From Sodiomyces alkalinus F11 (Eukaryota; Ascomycota; Sordariomycetes; Glomerellales; Plectosphaerellaceae): a DNA stretch of 64,000 bases. The notes beneath the pieces were generated by a model. It made no database searches. It worked only from the letters and a program-made list of their open reading frames with translations, and was not told the DNA's origin. Below, piece after piece: positions 35,757 to 46,499 of this stretch; position 1 is the first letter of the stretch; every line of letters begins with the position of its first letter. The translations under genes and the position numbers were made by a program. The stretch spans positions 496,001 to 560,000 of the forward strand of contig NW_021167081.1 of assembly GCF_003711515.1 (NCBI RefSeq), read 5' to 3'.

Positions 35757-36484
35757 GGTGGAATACGGGCTGTTCGAGGCTAGGGCGTCTGGAAAGAAAT
35801 GGGTACTGATGGATGAGATGATGTGGTTTGATGTTTTTGCAGTCGTGGATTTTGTTGATGCTCCTGTCCACGTTCGTCCTGTCCTGGATTTCCAAGCTGG
35901 TGATAGCAGATAGCATTGATGGTACGTACATGGCTGACTGGCACTTGTACGGTCAAGGTACATCCGGCCGTTACGTTATTCCGAGGGCGCACCGTACAGT
36001 CGGCGGCCTTATGCCTCACACTGTATCTTATGCGCTGAACCTCCCATTCTGCCGTATCTCGTCATCTCCCCTAACACTGTACACTGATAAGGCGCACCGC
36101 GACCCTGCGTAGACTAAAGCGGGCCGTTATGGGGATGTGGAAAAAGCGTGTTCCCTCTAATTATCCGACAGACGGGTGATGGCCACTATTTCGTACTCCG
36201 TGCTCCCTACTCCATACACCAAGCCAAGTTACATTATCTTCCCCTCTATGATCGACCATTGTCGCACTGCGCTCGAATACTCTCCTTACTTTCTCGCTTT
36301 CGGTTTACATGCTACCACCATAAGACTCTTCGGCGAAGGTTCTACTTTGTCGCTCACCGCTACGCTACCGGCGCTCCCCCTCCCGGGCACTCCGAATACC
36401 CACCGTCGTTGTATTACCAAGGCGCCGAAAGAAGTCGCATCGGCCCCGTTGTCCCCATACCACCCCCACCCGCTCCGGGGCATC
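35757..36484. other. Divergent promoter region
   Basis: No gene recognised. It holds the promoters of the Vps3844-type gene (-) and of the mitochondrial protein gene (+). No clear TATA box or known operator was identified. Confidence 0.5.
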
Positions 36485-37970
36485 ATGCAGAGGCTATTCA
36501 GGCCATCTGCTGCTGGCTTCCGAGCAGCGCGCCTTGCTGCTTGGGCCAGTCCAGGCGGCGGCGGCCAACCAATTGTGGTGCAGAGAGTCAAGCTGACTAG
36601 GAGAAGGAACTTGTTCCGGTAGGGCTCCCGGCAAAAATCTTGATCCTCCCCTGTCCCCCCAACCAACACCCCGTTTCTCGCATGCTAACGCCTTGCGAAG
36701 GACCCTCTTGATCGGAGGAGGTATCACGTATCTCTGCTGGAACATCTACAGCTCGGCGGTCCTAACCCCTTTGATACGCCATGTCGAGAACCAATACGCT
36801 TCATTATCCGCCAAGGAAAGAAGCGCGCTCGAGAAAGAGCTGGACGAGTCGGACCAATCCATCTTCATCGGCTTCCCCTTTACAACGACAAGAGTACCTT
36901 CGAAACCGTACAATCCCGACGACCCGGAAGTGGATAGGTTCAGTGAGGTGTACAGAGACCAAAAACTGCAGGCCCGGATACGACGTACGTCGCGCCCCGT
37001 CGGAGAGCAAAGCATCCCATACTGTGGTTGAGAAAATGTGCTGACGGGACACACATATTCGCCAGGTGACGCGGCCGAAATCGCCATGAAGCATTTGGAA
37101 TATTATATTGGACGCCGGCTCGGAAAAATCAAGCGAGTCTCGAAATACTGGATCGATATCGATTTTCCAACTCGGCCAGCACCGACTTTTGAACGCTCGG
37201 GGTAAGGGAGAATCCGGAGTGTTCCAATATGTCTGTCATTCTTTTCCGTCGCTAACCCGGGGCGTAGTATCCTGATCGATGACAAGGGGATCTACTGGGC
37301 CTCGGAACCCATCGATTCGGGAATGCTGTTTAACCTGTACAAGATCATGTGGCCCGTCGCCGTCGCCAAGTCGACCTGGGCCTTCACGACCGCCATGGCG
37401 AAGCAGCACTGGGCGGAGCTCACCAAAGCGCTGGGCTACCACGCCTCGCCGCCGCCCCCCGCGACCTCGCAATCGATGGTGGAGGCACTCGCGCGCTCCA
37501 AGGTGCCGACGAGCCGGCGGCAGACGCCGGACGGCGGCAGCAGTCCCGTCGAAACACCACCCCAGAACAGCGCCGGCGGCCCGGCCAACAAGGCAGCCGG
37601 GTCGTCGTCGTCGTCGTCGTCGTCGTCGCAACAACAACAACAACAACAACAACAACAGCCCGGCGCTCCCCGCAGCGGGGGAAAGACCAACTTCCTCAAG
37701 GACACGATGCTGCCCCACGTCGACGGCATGCGCGAGATGTCGTCGGGTCCTTGGTTGGCGTTCCGCGAGAAGATGTTCAGGACGTGGAGACACGAGAGGG
37801 CGTCCCCCCCGCGCGGCAGCTTTCGTGTCGCCGGCACCGTCGAGGTCGAGACCACGAGGGGGTCTGTCACGCTCGATGTCGTGAGTCACTGGGATACCAA
37901 GACGCGGAAGTTCGACCCGAGGTCCGTGGGCGTGTACATCAAGAGGTTTCGGATAGGAGATGCTCATTGA
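36485..37970 (+). CDS. Conserved mitochondrial membrane protein, function unknown
   Basis: Four exons: 36485-36618, 36701-36984, 37066-37201, 37268-37970; 418 residues. Introns of 82, 81 and 66 nt are GT-AG; the first and third have CTAAC branch points, and frame is kept in all. The N-terminus MQRLFRPSAAGFRAARLAAW is Arg-rich and free of acids, a good mitochondrial presequence, followed by one membrane helix (TLLIGGGITYLCWNIYSSAV). The remainder is soluble, with an apparently conserved block around YYIGRRLGKIKRVSKYW and ILIDDKGIYWASEP. I do not recognise the family. Near residues 300-320 a run of nine Ser (TCG)n passes straight into ten Gln (CAA)n, a repeat expansion. The C-terminal block PRGSFRVAGTVEVETTRG continues the fold, so the tract is an internal linker. 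Confidence 0.75.
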
Positions 37971-38129
37971 GGGGGGTTTGTGTAGAGGGGGGGTTGTCTG
38001 GCGTCGTTGCTTTACACTCACGCACTCCGTTGTTGGGGTGTCGGGGAACGGGGTATTGGTCTCGCAGAGGAGGACATCCGAAAAGAAAGGGTAGAGGAGC
38101 TACATACGGTAGTAGGGCCGGCAGGAAAT

Positions 38130-38938
38130 ACCGCACCAAGCCGTTCGAGGAGATTCTTCAGACTGTCTTCGAGGACGAGTCCCTTTTCGGGGGCCACTAC
38201 ATAGACCCCGGGAGTTATAGGACGAGGGTCGCAGTCACATCCACCTCGGCCGACTACGGGAAGCACACCGGTCGTGCTGGCCAACTACAACCGGCCGGAC
38301 GAGTCCCCGTGTAAGCTCGTGAGATATTTGGGAACGGGGCTCTTCATGTTTGCTGACCTCCCAAAACAGTTACCGAGTTCCTCCGCCCGGATGTACCCCG
38401 CCACGAGCTCAAAGTTTGGGAAGCGTAAGCTAGCTCAGTTCTCCCGGGAGTGATGCGTGGACTCGTTCTCCTCATATATGGCACTAATATTCCATGACAC
38501 AGCATACGTGCTACCACGGCTGCCCCGGGCTACTTCAAGCCGTTCACCAAGGCTGAGACGGGCCAGCGATTCGTGGACGGAGCCGTGTACCACAACAACC
38601 CCGTCTACGTGGCTTTCGAAGAGAGCAAGCTCCTCTGGCCGGATGTGCGAGACCATCTTCCCGACATGATTCTCTCCGTCGGCACAGGACACAACAGGCC
38701 CCGGGCGTCGAAGTTAACAAGACAAGACCTTGTGTTAGACCAGTCCCCGAGAATATCGAGGGTCCCGTTTGGAATGCGTGTGACGCTGACGAGGGAGCAG
38801 CTTCTGAATTACTCCGAGTGGGCCATGTGCTGGAGGCGGTCTAGAACCAAGCGCTTCTGTGTGGCCGGAACAAGGAACACGCTACAACACGCCCCCGCCG
38901 AGCCCGCCGACGTCGCGACCATGGCCAAGACTACCTAG
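38130..38938 (+). pseudogene. Patatin-like phospholipase, 5'-truncated and frameshifted
   Basis: Patatin-like lipases cleave acyl chains with a Ser-Asp dyad and often form the effector end of fungal NLR proteins. Only the C-terminal half is present: YRTRVAVTSTSADYG, then VLANYNRPDE in another frame, then ELKVWEAIRATTAAPGYFKPF, then the dyad block FVDGAVYHNNPVYVAFEES (DGA motif) and PDMILSVGTGHNRP. An extra G at 38270 breaks the frame. Two introns still obey splice rules (38311-38369 and 38425-38502, the latter with a CTAAT branch). The GGxR and GxSxG segments that should lie upstream are absent, replaced by unrelated sequence right after the mitochondrial gene. The end after LSVGTG looks degenerate. 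It was probably a normal spliced gene that lost its 5' half. A sequencing error could explain the frameshift but not the missing half. Confidence 0.75.
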
Positions 38939-38969
38939 ATGTGACTACTGGACCTTCCCAGGGAGGTGG

Positions 38970-39158
38970 CCTCACAACGCCCTCATGACCCTCCGCTGCG
39001 GCTTTTGAGAGCGCTATTTGTCCAAAGCGATCACGGGCATGGGGATCTGCGTCCTTCTCCAGCAGGAGCCGAATAATCCAACTCTTGCCCAAGGAGGCAG
39101 TGTGCACAAGCACCATCGACTCGCGCATCATCTCATTTACATTCCCCCACGCTCTCAA
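38970..39158 (-). pseudogene. Ankyrin-repeat coding fragment
   Basis: On the minus strand about 45 codons read as one and a half ankyrin repeats: HTASLGKSWIIRLLLEKDAD then PHARDRFGQIALSKAAAEGH. No start context, no further repeats and no splice sites extend it. It lies tail to tail with the patatin relic, within about 30 bp. Best read as a scrap of an ankyrin or NLR gene moved here by rearrangement. Confidence 0.6.
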
Positions 39159-39684
39159 GAAGCCTCGTGAACATGGCCTCAGATTCCTCGCCCTCTACAG
39201 CCGTGTGCGCTAGTGACCAGATGGTAGAAAGGTCACTACATGCTCTGGTTATGTACGAGGGCCTAACAGGCCATTCAAACCTCATGTCTAATTAGCTTTA
39301 TAGTAGGAGATATAATAAGCTTTTTGGAGAGCATTGAAGATACACGCTATGACAGATTCATTTGCATTGAAAGGCACATCATAGATAACTCCAACAACCC
39401 AAACAACCGCTTGAAGGAAATGAAATAGTGCTTAAAGGTGCGTCCTGCATGAGGTGACGGCACGAAGCCGTTGTCCTACCCCCGTCGTTTAACTTGGCCC
39501 CCAATAATAGGTCACTTGCAGCCGGCCTAAGGCATCGATGCATGCATGCATCTTGCTCTTCTCCTCATTCCCAGACGAGCAACGACAGCTGCCTCATCAT
39601 GTGTCATTCACTCACCACCAGCCGATAGCCTTGACGGCACACTGGGGCGATATATGTCAGCTCGACTACTAAACGACAGTAAAG
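39159..39684. other. Intergenic, NLR promoter region
   Basis: No gene. AT-rich from 39280 to 39430. GCATCGATGCATGCATGCATC at 39532-39552 is a short palindromic ATGC run. Upstream signals of the NACHT gene must lie here; no clear TATA was found. Confidence 0.5.
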
Positions 39685-42600
39685 ATGAAGTCCGAAGAAG
39701 AGGCATCAGAGAAGGATGATGCTGTTACTCCCCAAGCTCACAGCGACAAATGGGCCGATGCCCTAGAAAAACTCAGCGTCGAAGATCGAAAGCGGTTTGA
39801 TGTGACGGGCATAGCCGAACGCAGCCCAAAAGATGTCCTGGCTGATGTACTGGAGGCGACAGAGAAGAAGAAGAGAGAATGCATGAGACACCGGTGGAAA
39901 ATCACTATCAAGGGCCGTACTATTATTCTTCGAGACGTCCTCGAAAAGATCACGGTTTGGGTGAACAAGTTCTCGGTACGTGCAAATACCCGTCCATACT
40001 CCGAGTTACGCTATCAAGATGTCAGTTGCGTCTCTGATACAGGCTTCAGGCCATAGGTAAAGCGATTGCGGGAGTTGATCCAGTCACCGCCGGATTGCCA
40101 TGGGCCGCTGTCTGTTTCATATTACAGACTGGCTTGAACGACGTGGAGATTTTTGGCTTCGTATTGCAATCAGTCGAGGGTATATCCAATCTTCTCGCGA
40201 GTACGGCAATATTTGAGGGCCTGTACCTGAATGCTACTCAGCCTAAGTGAGCTAGCAACTCGCACGATAACCTGTTCCACTGCTCACAACCATGCAGGCT
40301 TTCCGTTTCAGACAAGCTCTCCGAAAACGTCATTTCTCTGTATGCTACCGTATTACAGTTTCTTTCCGAGTTGCTGCATTACTATTCCCAGCGGACAGCG
40401 ACCCGCTTCATCAAGAGTGTTGCATTCTCCCAGAGCGACTTCGAAGCCAAGTACGAGCCTGTCAAAGCTGCAAAACAAGACGTATGGGAGCTGGCTACTT
40501 TAGCAGAAGCCGAGAAGACATCATGGGCTCTCGAAAGTCTCGACAACATGGAAGAAACGCAGCGCCAGCAGCATCAAACCCTTTCGGAGCTTCTAGCAAA
40601 TTTGGAGCAACCTATTGACCGCATAAATACCCAGCTAGACTTGATTCAGGACGGACTTGAACGTGAAAGCAGGATCCAGATATTACGATCAATCTCTGCT
40701 GTTCCGTACGCAACCCACCACAAAGCTGCCCGAAAAGGGCGCCTGGAAGGCTCCGGCCGGTGGCTACTGAACAACAAGGCTTTCCAAGCCTGGCGCAGTG
40801 ACAGCACTTCGTCAGTACTATGGCTCCACGGCATCCCCGGGTCCGGGAAGACGAAGCTCGCGTCTCTCGTAGTGGACGAGCTCCCAGGGTCTGAGAACAT
40901 GGCCTACTTCTACTGTATGCGCAACCCGGCAGAGCCGCTGCGTGGTCAATGCAATGCCGTCCTTGCCAGCCTGGTACGGCAGCTGGCAAGTACTTCGGCC
41001 GACTCACCCCTACTTTCGGCTGTGGTAAACCATTACCGAGATGCCCTTGACGGCATGGCAGGTTTCGATGACTTTGCATGGACGAGCGATGAGTCGTCTG
41101 CAATTCTCCTGGAACTTCTGGAAGACTACCCAGCCGTAACATTGGTGTTTGATGCGATGGATGAAGTCAACCCGGAAGACCGCCAAGAGCTCATGGACAT
41201 TCTTAGCGAGCTGCTACGTGAAGCCCCAAATCTTCTCAAAATATTCGTTTCCAGCAGAGAGAACTACGACATTGCATTGCACTTTGAAGGGTCCCCAAAC
41301 ATCTACATAGATGCCCAGGACAACAGAGGGGACATTGAGTCTTTCATGTAAGTGTAACGGCTTATGACCCTCCCCTTGTCTGACTCTCACAGTAAACACT
41401 TGACATGACTGACGCCCTCTAGTGATGATCGGCTCACGGCAGCCAAGCTGCTTCGTGGCCGGTTACCTGACACTCTCCGACTTAAGATTGCGGATACGCT
41501 GCTCGAGAAAGCACATGGCATGCAAGTAGAGTGGACTCCTCCCCTGTGTTTCTGCGATGAGCGTTAATAACTTGTTTCTGTGTACATGTAGGTTCCGTTG
41601 GGTAGACTTGCAGATCCAGTCCCTCCGTCCGCTCAAAGTAGCAGCGGACATCGAAGCACGACTAGGCGTTCTGCCAGCAACCCTCGAGGAGTCGTACTGG
41701 GACATCTATCAGGATATTCTCAGCTCCGGCGAGCACGCGACAGACCTGGCTATTTTCACCTTTCAGTGGGTCATGTACGCTAAAGGCTCGATTGAAGCCC
41801 GGCACTTTGCGAACTTTGCGTCCTGTGCCCTCTCGTCCGATGACCTTGCGCAGACGTTTACCGAGACGGAGATCATCGACGTATGCGCCAATCTCGTCGT
41901 CAACCGCAGTGGCGTCCTGGAATTTGCACACTTGTCGGTGCGCGAATTCCTCGAAAACCTTCCGAAGCGCTCCGTCGAACTGGTGGTGAAGGCAACAAGT
42001 CATGGCCGCATCGCAGCGGCTTGTATCAAATACATTGCCGTGGAGCAGTCGAAAGACCCGAATGGAGATTTGGACGACAGAGCCGATGAACCGACGGACA
42101 CGGCCGAAGAAGCAACGGACGCAGAAAAAGAACCCAAGGCTGCAGCAGAAAAACCAACGATAACAGTAGAAGAGCCGGAAGAAACGGTTGAAGGATCGAA
42201 AGAATCGGCCGAAGAGTTGCAAAACGCAACCGAAGACGACGACAACAACGTACCCGAAACACCCAAAGACGCACCCGAAGATGGCCAGGAACCAGAGGAT
42301 GGCCTCAAGGAAAATGGAGGACCCAAGGCCGATGAAGAGGCGACAATAACCATCACTATGCCTGACAAAACCATGCTAGAGTATGCGTCTCGCTACTGGC
42401 CTGATCACGCATCTGAAAGCGGTAGCTGCCGAATGGAGAAACCTCTCCAGGATCTCATTCGAGGCCTCATGATGAACGACGAGACCAAGACCGTCGCCAA
42501 CTGCTTCAAGTTCTGGGCTCGGACAATGCGAAAAAATACCACGTTTCCTCTCCGCCATTGGGAAGATGACCAGCTCAAGGATGCTTGCGAAGCTCCAGCC

Positions 42601-43770
42601 AACCCAATCTGGCTGGCTTGCTTCCACGGTTGGCTCGACGTCATTGAATATCTATACGGCATCAATTATGAGGACATCGGCGATGCTAGGAGCCTGGCCT
42701 CCTATCGCGGGCGAGGTGTCTCTCGGAGCGTTTCTGAGGACGAGAAGGTCATGTCGCCACTTTTGTATGCCGTGGCGACAGGCAACTTTCCCCTGGCAGA
42801 GTGCCTCGTGAACTTGGCTTCTGATGTGCTGCAGACGAAGGCTCAGACGCACTCTCATCCCCTTGTGCGCGCAGCGGAAGACGGCGAAGAAAAATTATTC
42901 GGTTTGCTCCTTCATAAGGAGCACGGCGGTCTGGACATGGAAACAGAAGCCCTCACGGGCGCTGCAAAGACGGGGAAAATCGAGATCTTTCGCATCTGTC
43001 TTGATTACAACCCAGAACTTGTCCCGCTGAGCGGACGGCTCATATTCTTCACAGCCTGCAAGAACGGCCATCTCGAAATTGTCGTGTTCCTTCTTGAGCG
43101 GGGGGTGAACGCGGATGAGGGAGCGTGCCTAACCGTTGCTGCTTTGCATGGGCACAGCGCCATCGTTAAAGAATTGCTACGAAGAAAAGTCGGAGAAATG
43201 GGCAAGTCAAAAGCACTGATAGCTGCCATCTCCAATGGAGATGAACCGTCCATCAACGCCCTGCGAGACTCGGGCGCGGAAAAGGAGCCGGCGGCAGTAC
43301 TTCGAGCCACCAGAGAAGACACGCCACTGACCGCACTGCGACTCATCGAATATGGGTTCCAGGTCAGAGGACGATGGGCAAAGACAGGTCGAGCGCCCCT
43401 TCACTACGCCTCTCTCTACGGACGCGACAAGGTGGTCGCAGCTATCTTGCATGCTGGCGCCCCAGTCGAGGTGTACGACAGTCAAGGACAGACACCCTTG
43501 CACCTCGCCGCCAGAAGAGGGAACACTGAGTGCGCCCGTGTGCTTCTCGATCACGGGGCAGACGTCCTGGCGACGGATGATCAAGGGCAGATTCCGTTGG
43601 ACCTGGCAGAAGATAGTAATCCCGCGAGTTGCGAGATCCTGATTCGAGAGAGGATGGAGCAGCTTCTCGAGACTTTGACGAAAGCGAAGAACACGCGGGA
43701 AACTACTGTCCTAGGCACTACCGACGCGGCTCCTGAAGATGCAAGCCTCGCTCAAATAGGGCAGAGATGA
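39685..43770 (+). CDS. NACHT-ankyrin NLR-type protein
   Basis: STAND NTPase of the kind that controls heterokaryon incompatibility and other non-self responses in filamentous fungi. Five exons: 39685-39975, 40050-40246, 40298-41347, 41423-41521, 41592-43770; 1271 residues. Intron 4 is GC-AG: donor GCAAGT at 41522 and acceptor TAG at 41591 restore KAHGMFRWVDLQ, while the nearby GT donor would break the frame. Domains: N-terminal helical region (about 1-165, DPVTAGLPWAAVCFIL, resembling NACHT_N or DUF7708), coiled coil (about 200-290), NACHT with Walker A GIPGSGKT (341-348) and Walker B LVFDAMDE (about Asp448), winged-helix-like part ending FAHLSVREFLE, an acidic E/A/T/P-rich linker (about 699-796) of imperfect short repeats, then ankyrin repeats (clearest about 1146-1240). 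No stop or frameshift is needed, although RIP-mutated DNA starts about 100 bp downstream. Confidence 0.85.
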
Positions 43771-44022
43771 CAGAATATTTCAGGGGGTTGTTGGAGTTAT
43801 CTATTCATATTGATTGAAACGACTCGGAGTTTATCGGCCTTCCTCTTTGACGCCACGTAGTGGTTAACGTCCCTCACCCACTTCTGGGACACCCCCCTAT
43901 ATAGGACACCCTAAAATCCACACCACTACTTCAACCTACCTATCTTTAAACTATAATAACTTTACTAATTTTTATCTGATTCTTACCAGGTTTTCAGAAT
44001 ACTTACTTGTATTAATTATAAC
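43771..44022. other. Junction between gene and RIP-mutated DNA
   Basis: Within about 100 bp after the NLR stop codon the base composition changes: CA and TG become rare and TA common. The words GGGACACC...TATATAGGACACCCTAAAATCC at 43887-43920 resemble terminal sequences of fungal DDE transposons, but no matching right end was found. Confidence 0.4.
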
Positions 44023-44036
44023 TAACTATACCGAAG
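44023..44036 (+). repeat. 14-bp direct repeat, left copy
   Basis: TAACTATACCGAAG here and at 46075-46088 is identical and brackets the 2-kb insertion between them; read as a target-site duplication. Confidence 0.75.
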
Positions 44037-46074
44037 CTCCCGGACTTCCGACTAGCACGATAACTGGAATCGGCGGCGTAGCAGAGCCCCCGTAGCGCTA
44101 GAACCTCGGGTATATACACGGGGACGCAAAGACGGCTATAAAGGGAATAGGTAGACGGAGAGTAAGGTAAGATATTTATTAATAGCCGCTATACGGCCGC
44201 GCTACGGGCGCGCTAAGACCCTACTTACTCCTTATCGTCTATATATTCGTCGGACTCATCGTTATCGTCGGAGCTAATTACTCTATTATCTATTAGGATA
44301 ACCTTATCCTTACCTTTACCCTTATCCTCGGTGGCCGAGGCCGTGGGGTCTCCCGATAAAGGGACGGGGATACCCTATAATACGCGTTAGTAGCGGGGTT
44401 AGCGCGGGGGAGGCGCGGGGAAACTTATAAGGTAGGCGAGGATAAGTTCTAATATCTCGCTATTACGAGCGTAGCTACTACTATAACTCTACGGGGGCGC
44501 GGCGGCGGGGGCGGCGATTATACTAATACTATTAGCCCGGCGAAGGGCGGCGCGGTACGCCCGGAGAGCGCGGGTCTAATAAATAGCCGCCTGCTTATAC
44601 TTACGGATATTCTGCGATAGGGTAAGTAATAAGGACGTAGCGTACACAGTATAACGGAGAAGGGGAGAACCTATAAAGGGCGTCGGGGCGGCGCGGGCGG
44701 CGGCGGCGGCGGCGATAAGGGCGGTAGCGGCGTTATTATAGGAGGGGGGGACTTAATAGGAGGATTAACGGAGTAAGGGCGTAATAGGGGCGTAGCGGGG
44801 ATAACCCAGGGCGTAATAGCTATTACTACGATTACTATTAATATATTTAATATAATAGGCGCCGGTACTTAAATCGGGTTAGTAGATACGGCACGGAGTA
44901 AGGGCGTAGCGAGGGAGTAGCGGGAATATAACGCGATAAGACTATATACTAAGAGGGTTCTAGTATAAAGCGGCCTAATAATCTTATACTAATAATATAA
45001 CGTATAAGGTATAGGGAGACGAGCGGACAGTAAGGGTAATAGCGGACTATACCGGGTTAGAATATAAAGCGGGGGCATAAAACGGGCGTAACGATAATAG
45101 AGCGGGGAATTTATAGTAGAAGGCTAGGGGGCAGCTAGCCTTTTACCCTTATAGGCGCCGGCACCGGCTCCCCTTTTAGTGATAGAGGTCTTATTACTAG
45201 GTATCTAAAGGGGTAGGAAAGTTAGACTAAGGCGGGCGTTATAGGAGCGGAGCGGGGGCGGCGCGAGGATAGCGCGAGGATAGCGCGACCCGGGACCTCG
45301 TTAGATCCCCTACTATATAGCCGAACGGTACCGGGGATCCTATATAGAAGTTCTAGGGCTATACCTATATCGCACCGACCACGTAAAACTTACCTTAAGA
45401 ATAATAGCTTAAAGGAGGAAAAAAGAAAAGGAGGAAAAGAGAGGAAAAGAGAGAGGGTTATAAGAAAACGGAGCGGTAGATTAGCCCTATAAGTTACCAC
45501 GCCTTTTAGGAATAGTAGCCACGCCCGGCCTATACTATAGCGCCTTCCCCGGAGAGTATACGTAGCGCGAATAAAGGAGGTATATAACTAAATAAGGGCT
45601 ACTATAAATAATAGGTATATAAAGGAGGTTTTAGAATAAATAATAAATAAAGGAAGGAGTAAAGGGGGGGTAGGCGCGCCCCCCCCCTATAAAAGGGAGG
45701 GAGGGTATAAAGGGTGCCACGGCGAGGGGAGAATAACCTCGCCGGATCCGGAATAAAGGAAAGGATAGCGGCGAGAGACCGTGGCGATAGCGCACTAAGG
45801 GCGCGTGCGACTAATACGGCACCTACTAAACTAACTAGCCGACCCCCGTTAGCTACTAGCCTAGAGGTAAAATCCGGTTTTCGAATAGCGATAAAAATAG
45901 GGCCGCGGAGCGATACTATAGCGGCTACGCACGATAGACCTGCTTATATAATAAGAGCGTAGGGGTTTTTATCTATTAACGGTTTCCTCTCGAAAATTAG
46001 AGAAGGACTATTACCTAGGTGGCTAGCCTAGCTTAGCTAAGCGAGAGCAGCGTAATAAATAATAATAATAATAA
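44037..46074. mobile_element. Unclassified 2-kb insertion, RIP-mutated
   Basis: Bounded by identical 14-bp direct repeats. The right end is a (TAA)n run (46053-46074), like the 3' end of some non-LTR retroelements read on the plus strand. Against that, the clearest coding trace is on the minus strand, where a frame ends DESDEYIDDKE with a stop at 44225-44227, preceded by a GKGKDK-rich stretch and, further upstream, an Arg/Ala-rich helical segment (about 44530-44630). No RT, transposase or other catalytic motif was recognised. TG and CA are strongly depleted. Its class therefore stays open: non-autonomous non-LTR element or remnant of an unknown family. Confidence 0.55.
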
Positions 46075-46088
46075 TAACTATACCGAAG
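46075..46088 (+). repeat. 14-bp direct repeat, right copy
   Basis: TAACTATACCGAAG, identical to 44023-44036. It ends only 8 bp before the left target duplication of the neighbouring LINE. Confidence 0.75.
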
Positions 46089-46095
46089 ACAAGGT

Positions 46096-46107
46096 TAACC
46101 AGGCCTT
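46096..46107 (+). repeat. LINE target-site duplication, 3' side
   Basis: TAACCAGGCCTT matches 52312-52323 exactly. The last one or two T cannot be separated from the poly(T) that represents the element's tail, so the duplication is 10-12 bp. Confidence 0.85.
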
Positions 46108-46499
46108 TTTTTTTTTTCTTTGTTTTTAATTCATTTCGCGTATATAGCCCTAAAGCTATAGCGCGGCGCCTTTTAACCTATAGGCTCGAGGCTAGAATAA
46201 ACTATAGTAAGGAGTGGAGTAGTAATAAATAAAGGAAATCCTCCGTAATAGTCTGCCTAATATACCGAAAAACAGGTAAAAAACCAAAACAGAAAACTGG
46301 ACCGTAGGATCCGAGGTTTACGCTCTATACTACTCCACCGAGGCTATTTTAGTAGCTAAAAGATAGGCCTCTAAGGCCTGTATACCTCTTTTAGTACCGA
46401 ATAATAGCGGTAGGGATAGCGGTAGGCCTGCTAGGGCTTCCCGTAGGGCTTTTCGTTCGTTTTTATAAAAAGGGTAAGAAAGGATAAGGTGGGCTGTAT

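Noticed and set aside
43880..43925. Left end of a DDE transposon (GGGACACC words)
   Set aside because: No matching inverted end or transposase frame could be found to the right; kept only as a remark.
45714..45962. 82-codon plus-strand frame inside the 2-kb insertion
   Set aside because: Arg/Ala-rich from base composition; no domain, and the insertion is heavily mutated.
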